A DNA stretch of 64,000 bases from Jongsikchunia kroppenstedtii DSM 45133 (lineage in GTDB: Bacteria; Actinomycetota; Actinomycetes; Mycobacteriales; Mycobacteriaceae), in NCBI RefSeq assembly GCF_000380485.1, contig NZ_AQYG01000039.1, positions 1-64,000 of the forward strand, given 5' to 3'. The notes under the pieces were generated by a model. It ran no database searches. It was given only the letters and a program-made list of their open reading frames with translations, and was not told where the DNA came from. Of this stretch, positions 33,239 to 42,832 are shown piece by piece (positions within the stretch are counted from its first letter, which is position 1; each line of letters begins with the position of its first letter). Made by a program: the position numbers and the translations under genes.

Positions 33239-33967
33239 TCAGTCGCCCGCGGCGTTGATGTCGTCGGACACCACCGCCTCGACATCGGGTACCTCGGACA
33301 GGGCCACTGCCAGCTCATTGACAGACGCCGGGCCGTGGACATGGAGCGTGACGATGATCGTGGTGGACGGTTTGCCGCGCTCGGTCGAGACTTCCTCGAT
33401 CACGAAATCCTGGGCGGTGGCGATCTGCAGGATGGTGCGGAGCAGGCCGCGGCCATCGGGGTAGCGCACGCGAACAACGGATGTGGCGGACGACGAACGC
33501 GGCAGCCGTCGGGTGAGCAGCGGGAACGCGAGCGCGACGATGAAATAGATGCCGGTCGTGACGGCGGCGATGATCGGCAGCCCGGCGCCGGCGGCCGCCC
33601 CGATGGCCGCGGTGACCCAGACACCCGCGGCGGTGGTCAGCCCGCGCACCGAACCGCGACGGACAAAGATGAGCCCGGCGCCGAGGAATCCCACGCCGCT
33701 GACGATCTGGGCGGCGACCCGTGATGGGTCGAGGACGATTCGATCACTGACCAGCACATCCATGAATCCGTATTTGCTGACCAGGACGAACAACGCAGAT
33801 CCGACGCCGACGAGCGTGTACGTTCGCAGCCCGGCACTCTTCTGCTGCATCTCGCGCTCGAGCCCGATGGCGGCGGACAGCAGCAGCGCCAAACCCAACT
33901 CGCCGACCTGTTTCCAGCCTTCGCCGGTGGGCAGCTGATCGGATGCAATGGAATGCGCCACAGCCAT
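33239..33967 (-). CDS. MgtC/SapB family membrane protein
   Basis: 242 residues from ATG 33967 (GTG 33973 possible). Four to five transmembrane helices include the conserved LLLSAAIGLEREMQQKSAGLRTYTLVGVGSALF and VSGVGFLGAGLIFVRRGSVRGLTTAAGVWVTAAIGAAAG, diagnostic of MgtC. An ACT-like C-terminal domain (about 165-242) follows. MgtC proteins help survival at low magnesium and inside phagocytes by acting on membrane energetics; here this is family knowledge only. It converges with the TrmH gene. Confidence 0.92.
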   Translation of the reverse strand: MAVAHSIASDQLPTGEGWKQVGELGLALLLSAAIGLEREMQQKSAGLRTYTLVGVGSALFVLVSKYGFMDVLVSDRIVLDPSRVAAQIVSGVGFLGAGLIFVRRGSVRGLTTAAGVWVTAAIGAAAGAGLPIIAAVTTGIYFIVALAFPLLTRRLPRSSSATSVVRVRYPDGRGLLRTILQIATAQDFVIEEVSTERGKPSTTIIVTLHVHGPASVNELAVALSEVPDVEAVVSDDINAAGD

Positions 33968-34042
33968 CTCCACAGGCTACGGCGGCCCGGCGGCGCCTTC
34001 ACACTCAGCAACCCCACAGCCGGGTGTGGGTACGCTGCTCGG

Positions 34043-34744
34043 GTGATTGACACTGCGCTTGCGTCGGCCACCCATGCCGCGACCACCCAGGCGGGGCTGC
34101 TGCCTGGATTCATGGACCCGATCAAACTGCTCGGCTACTTCGGTACCTGGGCCCTGGTGGGACTGCTGGTCTGCATCTTCGTCGAGTCCGGCGTGATCTG
34201 GCCGATCCTGCCGGGCGACTCGTTGCTGTTCGTCGCCGGGATGGTGGTCGCCGGTACCGCCCACAACGATGACATCAAGAATTTCGCCAGCCTCTGGGAG
34301 CTGATGATCTACATCCCGATCGTCGCCATCGCCGGTGGTCAAGTCGGCTATTGGATCGGCAAGTACGCGGGCACCTCGATGTTCTCCGACGACAGCCGCT
34401 TCCTGAAGAAGCGCTACCTCGATGAGGCGCACGAGTTCTTCGAGAAGCGCGGCCCGATCACGATCTTCCTGGCCCGTTTCGTGCCGATCGTCCGGACGCT
34501 GGCGCCGCTGGTGGCCGGTGCCGCGGGCATGAAGTACCGGGTCTTCGTCATCTACAACGTCGTCGGCGCGCTGGTGTGGAGTTGGCTGCTGGTCTTGCTC
34601 GGCTACTGGCTGGGTCGCATCGACATCGTGCAGAAGCTCATCGAGCCGATCTTCATCCTGATCGTGCTGGTGTCGGTGCTGCCGATGGTGTGGGAGTGGT
34701 GGAAGAGGCGCCGCGCCGCGCAGGCCCCGTCCCCGGCCGAGTAG
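34043..34744 (+). CDS. DedA family membrane protein
   Basis: 233 residues from GTG 34043; upstream codons of the frame overlap the divergent mgtC start and look non-coding. It has several membrane helices with the DedA signatures ESGVIWPILPGDSLLFVAG and FFEKRGPITIFLARFVPIVRTLAPLVAGAAGM. DedA proteins are membrane transporters of the undecaprenyl-phosphate/lipid flippase type. It lies upstream of fba, the arrangement of Rv0364/Rv0363c in mycobacteria but here both genes run the same way. A second DedA gene is at 55127. Confidence 0.92.
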   Translation: MIDTALASATHAATTQAGLLPGFMDPIKLLGYFGTWALVGLLVCIFVESGVIWPILPGDSLLFVAGMVVAGTAHNDDIKNFASLWELMIYIPIVAIAGGQVGYWIGKYAGTSMFSDDSRFLKKRYLDEAHEFFEKRGPITIFLARFVPIVRTLAPLVAGAAGMKYRVFVIYNVVGALVWSWLLVLLGYWLGRIDIVQKLIEPIFILIVLVSVLPMVWEWWKRRRAAQAPSPAE

Positions 34745-34836
34745 CAGCGCTTTCCTTCCTTTGACCACCGGGCGGGTCGTTGCCTGCGACTTGCCATACT
34801 GGGTCTACCGAGACAGAAACACTGGAGGGAAAATCC

Positions 34837-35874
34837 ATGCCCATCGCCACCCCGGAGCAGTACGCGCAGATGCTCGACCGCGCCAAACAGGACGGTTTCG
34901 CATTCCCCGCGATCAACTGCACCTCGTCCGAGACGATCAACGCGGCGCTGAAGGGTTTCGCTGACGCGGGTAGCGACGGCATCATCCAGTTCTCCACCGG
35001 TGGCGCCGAGTTCGGCTCCGGCCTGAACGTCAAGGACATGGTCACGGGTGCGGTGGCGCTGGCCGAGTTCGCGCACGTGGTCGCCGACAAGTACGGCATC
35101 ACGGTGGCGCTGCACACCGACCACTGCCCGAAGGACAAGCTCGACGGATACGTCCGTCCGCTGATCGAGATCTCGCAGGAGCGCGTGAACGCCGGCAAGA
35201 ACCCGCTGTTCCAGTCGCACATGTGGGATGGCAGCGCGGTGCCGCTGGACGAGAACCTCACCATCGCAAAGGAATTGCTGGCGAAGGCGGCCGCGGCCAA
35301 GATCATCCTCGAGGTCGAGATCGGCGTCGTCGGCGGCGAAGAGGACGGCGTCGAGAACGAGATCAACGACAAGCTGTTCACCTCGATCGAGGACTTCGAG
35401 AAGACCATCGACGCGCTGGGCGCGAGCGATTCGGGCAGCCGCTACCTGCTGGCCGCCACCTTCGGCAACGTCCACGGCGTCTACAAGCCGGGCAACGTGA
35501 AGCTGCGCCCGGAGGTGCTGCGCGACGGCCAGGCCGCCGCCGCCAAGAAGCTCGGCCTGGGCGAGGGCGCCATGCCGTTCGACTTCGTCTTCCACGGCGG
35601 TTCGGGCTCGCTCAAGAGCGAGATCGACGAGTCGCTGAGCTACGGCGTCATCAAGATGAACGTCGACACCGACACCCAGTACGCCTTCACCCGCCCGATC
35701 GCGGGCCACATGTTCAGCAACTACGACGGTGTGCTGAAGGTCGACGGCGAGGTGGGCAACAAGAAGGCCTACGACCCGCGCAGCTACCTGAAGAAGGCCG
35801 AGACGTCGATGGCCGAGCGCGTCGTCGAGGCCTGCAACGACCTCAAGTCGGCAGGCCGCTCGATCAGCGCCTGA
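34837..35874 (+). CDS. fba: Fructose-bisphosphate aldolase, class II
   Basis: 345-residue zinc-dependent glycolytic aldolase. ATG 34837 follows GGAGGG. Zinc and catalytic motifs are VALHTDHCPKD (Asp/His), EVEIGVVGGEEDG, FGNVHGVYKPGNV, FDFVFHGGSGS and VIKMNVDTDTQYAFT. The long class IIB form typical of actinobacteria. A strong hairpin follows at 35894. Confidence 0.97.
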   Translation: MPIATPEQYAQMLDRAKQDGFAFPAINCTSSETINAALKGFADAGSDGIIQFSTGGAEFGSGLNVKDMVTGAVALAEFAHVVADKYGITVALHTDHCPKDKLDGYVRPLIEISQERVNAGKNPLFQSHMWDGSAVPLDENLTIAKELLAKAAAAKIILEVEIGVVGGEEDGVENEINDKLFTSIEDFEKTIDALGASDSGSRYLLAATFGNVHGVYKPGNVKLRPEVLRDGQAAAAKKLGLGEGAMPFDFVFHGGSGSLKSEIDESLSYGVIKMNVDTDTQYAFTRPIAGHMFSNYDGVLKVDGEVGNKKAYDPRSYLKKAETSMAERVVEACNDLKSAGRSISA

Positions 35875-35893
35875 TCGTCCACCGCATATAAGA

Positions 35894-35932
35894 AACCGCC
35901 CTCGGTCGCCGTAGCGACCGAGGGCGGTTCTT
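35894..35932. terminator. Hairpin terminator between fba and the Rv0361-like gene
   Basis: A 16-bp perfect stem (AACCGCCCTCGGTCGC and its complement) with a 4-base loop, followed by CTTTC. It lies 20 bases after the fba stop and between two convergent genes. Confidence 0.88.
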
Positions 35933-35947
35933 TCGTCTGCGCCCGGG

Positions 35948-37591
35948 TTACGGGGTGTTGCACACCTTCCAGCTGCCGTCGACCTTGTGCAGGTTCATCG
36001 TGACGGGCTGGGAGGCCTGCGGCGTCGCCGACTTGAACTGCATGATCTGCACCTTGGCGGCGTCGCCATCGATCTGCACGGCCTTCACGTCGCCGAAGCC
36101 GATCAGCTGGTTGTTGTCGCGCTGGGTCTGGTAGATCTGCGAGAACTGGTCGGCGGTCATGCCCTCGTAGAACTTGGCCTTCTCACCGCAGGTGACGTCC
36201 TGCAGCGTCCCCAGATCGCCGTTGGCGAGCGCCTTGCCGAAACTCGACGCGGCCGACGCGGCCTTGTCCGACTGGCTCGACGGGCTGCGACTGACCAGCA
36301 CGGCGATCACGACGGCAGCGATCGCGACGATGATCGCGGCGACGGACAGCAGCGCCACGAGCTTGCCGCGGCCCTTCTTCTGCGCGCCGGGTGCCGCATC
36401 CGGTGTCTGCACATCGCCGCCGGGTGCCGGAATGCGCTGCGGCTCCGCGGTATTGGCGCGCCAGCCGACGTTCGACGGCGAGGGGAGCGGCTCATTGGGC
36501 GCCGGGGGCGCCGGCTTGCTGCCCTTGGTGGCGGTCTTGATCTTCTCGGTCTTGGCATCGTCGGCGGGCGACGCGGGCTTCTTCGCCGTGTCGGCTGCCG
36601 TGTCGGCGCCGACCTTGTCAGCGGGCTTCTTGTCCGCGGTCTTGGCGGCCGCGCCGGCAGCTCCAGCTGCCGCCACGGCGGCTACCGAGATCTTGGCGGT
36701 CTTGGCGTCGTCGCCCTTGGGCTGGTCGTCGGCCTTGTCGCTCTTGTCGCTGTCCGCCTTGTTGCTGTCCGCCTTGTTGCTGTCCGCCTTGTTGCTGTCC
36801 GCGTCGGGCTTGTCGCCGGCGGCCGCCTCGTCTTCCGTCTTGTCGTCGGACTCGGTGTCGTCATCGTCGGAGTCGGTCGTGCCCGCGTCGTCGGCTTCCG
36901 CGGCCTCCGGCTCGTCGTCCGCGGCCTTGGTTTCGTCGGCTTCGGCTTCGGCTTCCGCGTCGTCGGACTCCGTGTCGTCAGACTCTGCATCGCCGGTGTC
37001 GGCCGAGTCCTGCTCGTCGGCATCGGGCTCGGTGGCGGCGACATCGGCAGCACCCGTGGCGGCGGCGCCTGCGCCTGCGGCGCCCGCCGTCTCGCCCTGG
37101 TCCTCGGCCTCGTCGGTCGCCTCTTCCGCCTCATCGGCATCGACCTTGTCGGCCTCGGCCTGTGCGTCGTCAGACTCCTCGGTGGCGCCCTCGTCTGCGG
37201 CGTCGTCCCCGGGCTCGTCCGCGCTGTCTGTGTCGGCGCTGTCCGCGTCGGCCGCCTCGATCTTGGTATCGCTCGAATCGGCGGCCTCCGTGGCAGTCTC
37301 GCCCTCGGCGTCCGCGGTACCCGTCGAATCGGCCGCGTCCGCATCTGCGGCGTCGGTCGCGGCCTCGTCGGTCGGGGTCGGTGCATCCGTGTCGGCGGAT
37401 TTCGGGCCGGCGGCGTCGGTGACGATCTTCTTGGTGTCGTCGACTGATTCGGTGCCGGCCGTCGGTGCCGGCGTTGTGATCTTCGTCGTGGTGTCGGCAG
37501 CCGCATCGTCGGACACATTGCTGCGTCGGTTGCGCAGCGACGTGATCGCCTTGGCCACGACAGACTTGCCCTCATCAGTGGGGTGAGACAT
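35948..37591 (-). CDS. Acidic single-pass membrane protein (Rv0361-like)
   Basis: 547 residues from ATG 37591. Residues about 30-390 form a very long low-complexity acidic region dominated by Ala, Asp, Glu, Thr and Ser, including three exact NKADS-type pentapeptide repeats coded by 15-bp DNA repeats. After a Pro-rich stretch comes one membrane helix (LVALLSVAAIIVAIAAVVIAVLVS, about 418-441). An extracytoplasmic domain follows that resembles the lumazine-binding/DUF4878 type (ASSFGKALANGDLGTLQDVTCGEKAKFYEG...DGSWKVCNTP) with two Cys. Its place beside fba and DUF3151 matches Rv0361. Role unknown. Mycobacterial members have a far shorter cytoplasmic region, as I recall. Confidence 0.8.
   Translation of the reverse strand: MSHPTDEGKSVVAKAITSLRNRRSNVSDDAAADTTTKITTPAPTAGTESVDDTKKIVTDAAGPKSADTDAPTPTDEAATDAADADAADSTGTADAEGETATEAADSSDTKIEAADADSADTDSADEPGDDAADEGATEESDDAQAEADKVDADEAEEATDEAEDQGETAGAAGAGAAATGAADVAATEPDADEQDSADTGDAESDDTESDDAEAEAEADETKAADDEPEAAEADDAGTTDSDDDDTESDDKTEDEAAAGDKPDADSNKADSNKADSNKADSDKSDKADDQPKGDDAKTAKISVAAVAAAGAAGAAAKTADKKPADKVGADTAADTAKKPASPADDAKTEKIKTATKGSKPAPPAPNEPLPSPSNVGWRANTAEPQRIPAPGGDVQTPDAAPGAQKKGRGKLVALLSVAAIIVAIAAVVIAVLVSRSPSSQSDKAASAASSFGKALANGDLGTLQDVTCGEKAKFYEGMTADQFSQIYQTQRDNNQLIGFGDVKAVQIDGDAAKVQIMQFKSATPQASQPVTMNLHKVDGSWKVCNTP
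36751..36802. repeat. 15-bp tandem repeat inside the Rv0361-like gene
   Basis: Three identical 15-base units (TGTCCGCCTTGTTGC) start at 36751, 36766 and 36781, with a partial fourth and a degenerate unit before them. They keep the reading frame and encode repeated Ala-Asp-Ser-Asn-Lys, so copy number could vary by slippage without frameshift. Confidence 0.9.
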
Positions 37592-37696
37592 CGACCCAGT
37601 TCTCGCCTTCTGTAGTTCCCCGGCCCACCCCTGTTCGGCAGGTGGCATCGGTCGCCCAGCTTATCGAATACGGCTCGGGCGGGCACAATTGCAAGC

Positions 37697-38113
37697 ATGA
37701 CTTCATTCGGTGACCTCCTGGGCCCGCAGCCCACCCTCTTGACCGGCGACGACGAGGCCGAACTGGCCTTGGAAAACGGGGTCGATCCGACGACCGTCGC
37801 CGCCGACCATCCGGCCGCGTCGGTCGCCTGGGCATACCTCGCGGAAGCGGCGATCGAGGCGAATCAGCCGGTCGCGGCCTATGCCTACGCCCGCACCGGC
37901 TACCACCGCGGGCTCGATCAGCTGCGCCGTCACGGCTGGAAGGGGTTCGGCCCGGTGCCGTGGAGCCACGAGCCGAACCGCGGCTTCCTGCGCTGCGTCG
38001 GCGTGCTGGCGCGGGCCGCGCAGACGATCGGCGAGGAAGACGAATACCTGCGCTGTGTGGATCTGTTGAACGACAGCGATCCGACCGTGCTCGCGGAGCT
38101 GGGCCTGTCCTGA
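37697..38113 (+). CDS. DUF3151 family protein
   Basis: 138-residue soluble protein, conserved in actinobacteria (Rv0360c type). Recognisable are GPQPTLL, DPTTVAADHPAASVAWAYLAEAA, AYAYARTGYHRGLDQLRRHGWKGFGPVPWSHEPNRGFLRCVGVLARAA and EDEYLRCVDLLNDSDP. Helical, tetratricopeptide-like in look; function unknown. Divergent from the Rv0361-like gene and 63 bases upstream of the CDF transporter. Confidence 0.88.
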   Translation: MTSFGDLLGPQPTLLTGDDEAELALENGVDPTTVAADHPAASVAWAYLAEAAIEANQPVAAYAYARTGYHRGLDQLRRHGWKGFGPVPWSHEPNRGFLRCVGVLARAAQTIGEEDEYLRCVDLLNDSDPTVLAELGLS

Positions 38114-38150
38114 CCGCTGCGGTCGTCGGTCGCTCCGGATATTGCGATAC

Positions 38151-38166
38151 ATGCGCATCTATGCAT
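38151..38166. promoter_or_regulatory. Candidate metalloregulator site before the CDF gene
   Basis: Two adjacent self-complementary words, ATGCGCAT and ATGCAT, separated by CT, lie in an AT-richer patch ending 10 bases before the transporter ATG. ATAAAT just after could be a -10, which would give a leaderless mRNA. Binding of an ArsR/SmtB-type repressor is a guess; no regulator gene is adjacent. Confidence 0.3.
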
Positions 38167-38176
38167 AAATAGAGGC

Positions 38177-39103
38177 ATGGGCCACTCGCACAGCCACGGG
38201 CATTCGCACACGGGCGCGTCGGGGGCGAACCGTCGGTTGTGGCCGATGGTGCTCGGCGCACTCATCATCAGCTCGTTCTTCGTGGTCGAGCTGGTGGTCG
38301 CGCTGCTGGTGAATTCGCTGGCGCTGCTGGCCGACGCCGGACACATGCTGACCGATGTGGTCGCGCTCCTGATGGGGCTCGGCGCGCTGCTGCTGGCGCG
38401 GCACGGCGCCGCCGACGGCGGGAAGGCCGGCGTCAAGACGTTCGGCTGGCATCGCGCCGAGGTGATGACGGCCGTGGTCAATGCCGCGCTGCTGTTCGGT
38501 GTCGCGGGATACGTTCTCTACGAAGCGATTCAACGGATCGGCACCGACCCCGACACCCCCGGCCTGCCGTTGGTGATCGTCGCGATCATCGGGCTCGCGG
38601 CCAACCTCGTGGTGATGCTGCTGCTGCGCGGCGACGCTCAGGAGAGCATCGCGGTCCGCGGCGCCTACATGGAGGTGTTGGCCGACGCGGTCGGCAGCGT
38701 CGGAGTGCTCATCGCCGGCATCGTGACGCTGACGACTGGCTGGCGGTACGCCGACCTGACGGTCGCGGTGCTGGTGGCGCTGTGGGTGGTTCCGCGCGCG
38801 GGCCGGCTCGCGTTGGATGCGCTACGGATCCTGGTGCAGCAGGCGCCGGCGCATATCGACGTCGCCGGGCTGCGCGATCAGCTGACCGCCCTCGACGTCG
38901 TCGACGAGGTGCACGACCTGCACGTCTGGACGCTGACCACCGGCATGGATGTGGCCACGGTGCATGTCACCAGCCGCGCCGACAACGCGACCGTGTTGGT
39001 CGCCGCCCAGCGGGTGCTTGACGCGCACGGGCTGCACCACGCGACCATTCAGGTCGACACCCCCGAGATGCGCGACCAATGCCACGAGGAGCTGACCTGG
39101 TAG
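38177..39103 (+). CDS. Cation diffusion facilitator family transporter (zinc/cobalt/cadmium)
   Basis: 308-residue CDF exporter. A His-rich N-terminus (MGHSHSHGHSHTG) is followed by six membrane helices, with the metal motif ADAGHMLTD in helix 2 and EVLADAVGSVG in helix 5. A cytoplasmic C-terminal domain contains VHDLHVWTLTTGMDVATVHV. It exports divalent metals by proton antiport; Zn is the most likely substrate. Upstream dyads may mediate metal control. Confidence 0.92.
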   Translation: MGHSHSHGHSHTGASGANRRLWPMVLGALIISSFFVVELVVALLVNSLALLADAGHMLTDVVALLMGLGALLLARHGAADGGKAGVKTFGWHRAEVMTAVVNAALLFGVAGYVLYEAIQRIGTDPDTPGLPLVIVAIIGLAANLVVMLLLRGDAQESIAVRGAYMEVLADAVGSVGVLIAGIVTLTTGWRYADLTVAVLVALWVVPRAGRLALDALRILVQQAPAHIDVAGLRDQLTALDVVDEVHDLHVWTLTTGMDVATVHVTSRADNATVLVAAQRVLDAHGLHHATIQVDTPEMRDQCHEELTW

Positions 39104-39121
39104 TTGCTCCGGCCCAATGAA

Positions 39122-39192
39122 CCGTGGGCTGCGTTGTCGGTCGGCCCGCATAGGACCGCACTATCGCGGGCCTTCCTCCGCCTTGCCCACGG
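39122..39192. terminator. Nested hairpin region between convergent genes
   Basis: Outer arms CCGTGGGC (39122-39129) and GCCCACGG (39185-39192) enclose an inner hairpin, GGCCCGCATAG / CTAT-C-GCGGGCC (39143-39172) with one bulge. It lies between the CDF gene and the convergent gene ending at 39217. The simplest reading is a two-way terminator; a structured RNA is possible. Confidence 0.5.
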
Positions 39193-39216
39193 CCGATTGG
39201 ATCCGCAGCAACTGCG

Positions 39217-39867
39217 TTAGCCGATCAGTTTCCAGTCGATGTGGTGCCTGTAGAAGGTCGCTCGAGCGACGCTGCGGCCATCGCGGATTCCGTTGCGCAC
39301 CACGGTGATCGACTCGCCGCCGGACTGCACCGCGCGGGCCGCCGTCCAGCCGCCGCCGAACCAGCGCGCGCGCCGGGTGCGCAGGCCGGGCTCTGAGGTC
39401 GTTGGCTCGACCGTGATCACCGCGTCGCCGGTCATCCCGTCGTAGATGGTGGCGTCGTCGGCGGTGGTGACGCCGGGGCCGACGAAGACGTGGTCGCCCT
39501 CGCCGATCAGCACCTGCCCGGTGTCGTCACGGACCAGGGGCAGTGATCGCGCTGGCGCGGCGGCGTCGGCGGCAATGGCGCCGGCTCGCTTACCGTGGGG
39601 AATTCCGAGGATCCGCGTCCCGGCTGTCCGGATCGGCGACACGAATGCGACCGGGACATCCAGTCGTTCGGTCGCCATCAACCGGCCCAGGACCAGGGCG
39701 AGGAACGCGTCGGGGTTGCTGTCGGACGCCACGACCACCAGGCGGTTGCAGTCTTCCGCCAGGTGGGTGGCGATCGCCTCCTTCACCGAACCCCGGTCTG
39801 ACGCCACGATCTGTTCGGGCGCCAACTCGGGCCACTGATGATCGGATTGTTCTGCCAGTACCAACAT
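39217..39867 (-). CDS. Hypothetical protein divergent from purA (Rv0358 position)
   Basis: 216 residues. The first 130 residues look like an alpha/beta fold (LVVVASDSNPDAFLALVLGRLM, VPVAFVSPIRTAGTRILGIP), the rest beta-rich (GDHVFVGPGVTTADDATIYDGMTGDAVITVEPTT, RARWFGGGWTAARAVQSGGESITVVRNGI). The second half resembles the diacylglycerol-kinase/lipid-kinase-like C-terminal barrel, but no kinase motif was identified. In mycobacteria Rv0358 lies divergent from purA in the same way. Function unknown. Confidence 0.75.
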   Translation of the reverse strand: MLVLAEQSDHQWPELAPEQIVASDRGSVKEAIATHLAEDCNRLVVVASDSNPDAFLALVLGRLMATERLDVPVAFVSPIRTAGTRILGIPHGKRAGAIAADAAAPARSLPLVRDDTGQVLIGEGDHVFVGPGVTTADDATIYDGMTGDAVITVEPTTSEPGLRTRRARWFGGGWTAARAVQSGGESITVVRNGIRDGRSVARATFYRHHIDWKLIG

Positions 39868-39943
39868 TGCGTCCGCTTCCCATCCGTCGGGGCCGGGTCC
39901 AGTAGGGTTATCCCACGGTCATGGCACTGGACTGCTGCCGTGA

Positions 39944-41251
<1,308 letters not shown>

Positions 41252-41254
41252 CGC

Positions 41255-42802
41255 ATGCGAATTCTCCGTCGCGACTACGACTTCGGGTCCATCCTGCTCG
41301 GGTCGCTCGGGGAGAGCGAACGGGTGCGCCGCATCCGCCTGCAGATCCTGATCTCGCTGGGAGTGCTGATTCCCAACGCGATCGGCGCCGGTCTGGCCAT
41401 ACTGATCACGACGGTCGGCATTCGGAAGCCGTCGATGTTCCAAGAGCATCTATGGTGGATCAATTTTCTTGTGCTCCCGCTCTATGTGGGTGCGGCCTTC
41501 GTCGTCGGCCTGATCTACGGCACGGCCAAGGTCATGCGGCAGCTGAAATGGGTACGACTACAGCAGGTTCCGACCGTTGCCGATGGCCGGTACGTGATGC
41601 GTATCCCGATGGTGCTCGCGCGGTTGCAGCTGTTCTTCTGGCTGATCGCGGTCGCGCTCTTCACCACGCTCTACGGTGTGCAGGACTGGAACATGACCGC
41701 GAAGGTCGGGTTCGCGACCGGGATCAGCGCCATTGTCGTGTCGGTGTTCTCGTACCTGCTCGTCGAGTTCGCGTTGCGGCCCTTGGCGGCTCAGGTGCTG
41801 GAGGTCAACGGCCCGTCCGTGAGCCGCCGGTCAGGGCTGCGGGTGCGGACGGCGGTGACGTGGGCCGTCGGCACCGGGCTACCGCTGATCGGCGTCATTC
41901 TCACCGCCGCGCTGTCGTACGCCGGGCCGCGGATGTCGCGTAGCGACCTGGCGATCGCGGTGCTCGGGCTGGCGGGTATCGCGTTGGGTACCAGCCTGAT
42001 CCTGACGATGCTCAACGCCGGTTCGATCGTCGACCCGATCCGCTCGGTGAAGTCAGGGATGAAGCGGGTCAGCCAGGGCGACAACAAGGTTCACGTCGTC
42101 GTGTACGACGGCAGCGAGCTGGGCGAATTGCAGCAGGGGTTCAACTCCATGGTCGAGGGCCTGGCCGAACGCGAACGCATGCGGGACCTCTTCGGCCGTC
42201 ATGTGGGCCGCGAGGTGGCCGAGGCCGCGCTGGAGCAGAAGATGGAACTCGGCGGATCCGAGCGGCTGGTCGCGGTGATCTTCGTCGACGTCATCGGCTC
42301 GACGACGTTGGCGCAGCAGCGATCTCCGGTCGAGGTGGTGGCGATCCTCAACCGTTTCTTCGCCGTGGTGGTGAGCGCCATCAGCCGGAATGGCGGGCTG
42401 GTCAACAAGTTCGAGGGCGACGCCGTCCTGGCGATCTTCGGCGCGCCGATCACCGTCCCCGACGCGGCCGGGTCGGCGCTGGCCGCATCGCGCGAGATCG
42501 CCGACGAACTCCGCGTGAAGGTGCCGGAGCTGCAGGCCGGGGTCGGCGTGGCGTACGGCCCCGCGGTCGCCGGAAACGTCGGCGCCATCGAGAGATTCGA
42601 ATACACCGTGATCGGCGATCCGGTCAACGAGGGCGCCCGACTCAGTGAGGCGGCGAAGGTCGATCCGAGCCGACCGATGGCGTCCGGCCGCGCCATCACG
42701 GCCGCGGCGCCGGAGGAGTCGCGGTTCTGGGAACGCATCGACACCATCACGCTGCGCGGCCGGACCGATGCCACCGAGGTGTACGGCCCGCGGCGGGCCT
42801 GA
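41255..42802 (+). CDS. Membrane-bound class III adenylate cyclase with HAMP domain
   Basis: 515 residues. Six membrane helices occupy the first about 260 residues, followed by a HAMP domain (SIVDPIRSVKSGMKRVSQGDNKVHV) and a class III cyclase domain from about 325. Metal-binding Asp is in VIFVDVIGSTTL and substrate Lys in NKFEGDAVLAIFGAP; GVAYGPAVAGNVGAIERFEYTVIGDPVNEGARL holds the remaining catalytic positions. This is the Rv1318c/Rv3645 architecture. It should make cAMP, of interest because CRP-like sites lie before dnaK. Start ATG 41255, 3 bases after purA. Confidence 0.9.
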   Translation: MRILRRDYDFGSILLGSLGESERVRRIRLQILISLGVLIPNAIGAGLAILITTVGIRKPSMFQEHLWWINFLVLPLYVGAAFVVGLIYGTAKVMRQLKWVRLQQVPTVADGRYVMRIPMVLARLQLFFWLIAVALFTTLYGVQDWNMTAKVGFATGISAIVVSVFSYLLVEFALRPLAAQVLEVNGPSVSRRSGLRVRTAVTWAVGTGLPLIGVILTAALSYAGPRMSRSDLAIAVLGLAGIALGTSLILTMLNAGSIVDPIRSVKSGMKRVSQGDNKVHVVVYDGSELGELQQGFNSMVEGLAERERMRDLFGRHVGREVAEAALEQKMELGGSERLVAVIFVDVIGSTTLAQQRSPVEVVAILNRFFAVVVSAISRNGGLVNKFEGDAVLAIFGAPITVPDAAGSALAASREIADELRVKVPELQAGVGVAYGPAVAGNVGAIERFEYTVIGDPVNEGARLSEAAKVDPSRPMASGRAITAAAPEESRFWERIDTITLRGRTDATEVYGPRRA

Positions 42803-42832
42803 CCGATCCACCTTTCGATCCTGGGAGAAGCA

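Noticed and set aside
36751-36802. Possible CRISPR-like repeat
   Set aside because: The 15-bp units are directly adjacent with no spacers and encode an in-frame pentapeptide.
36174-37586. 470-codon Ser/Ala/Val-rich plus-strand frame
   Set aside because: It is the mirror of the acidic low-complexity region of the Rv0361-like gene; repeats open all frames there.
39104-39216. tRNA-like folding between convergent genes
   Set aside because: No anticodon arm, T-loop or CCA-compatible acceptor could be fitted; only nested hairpins remain.
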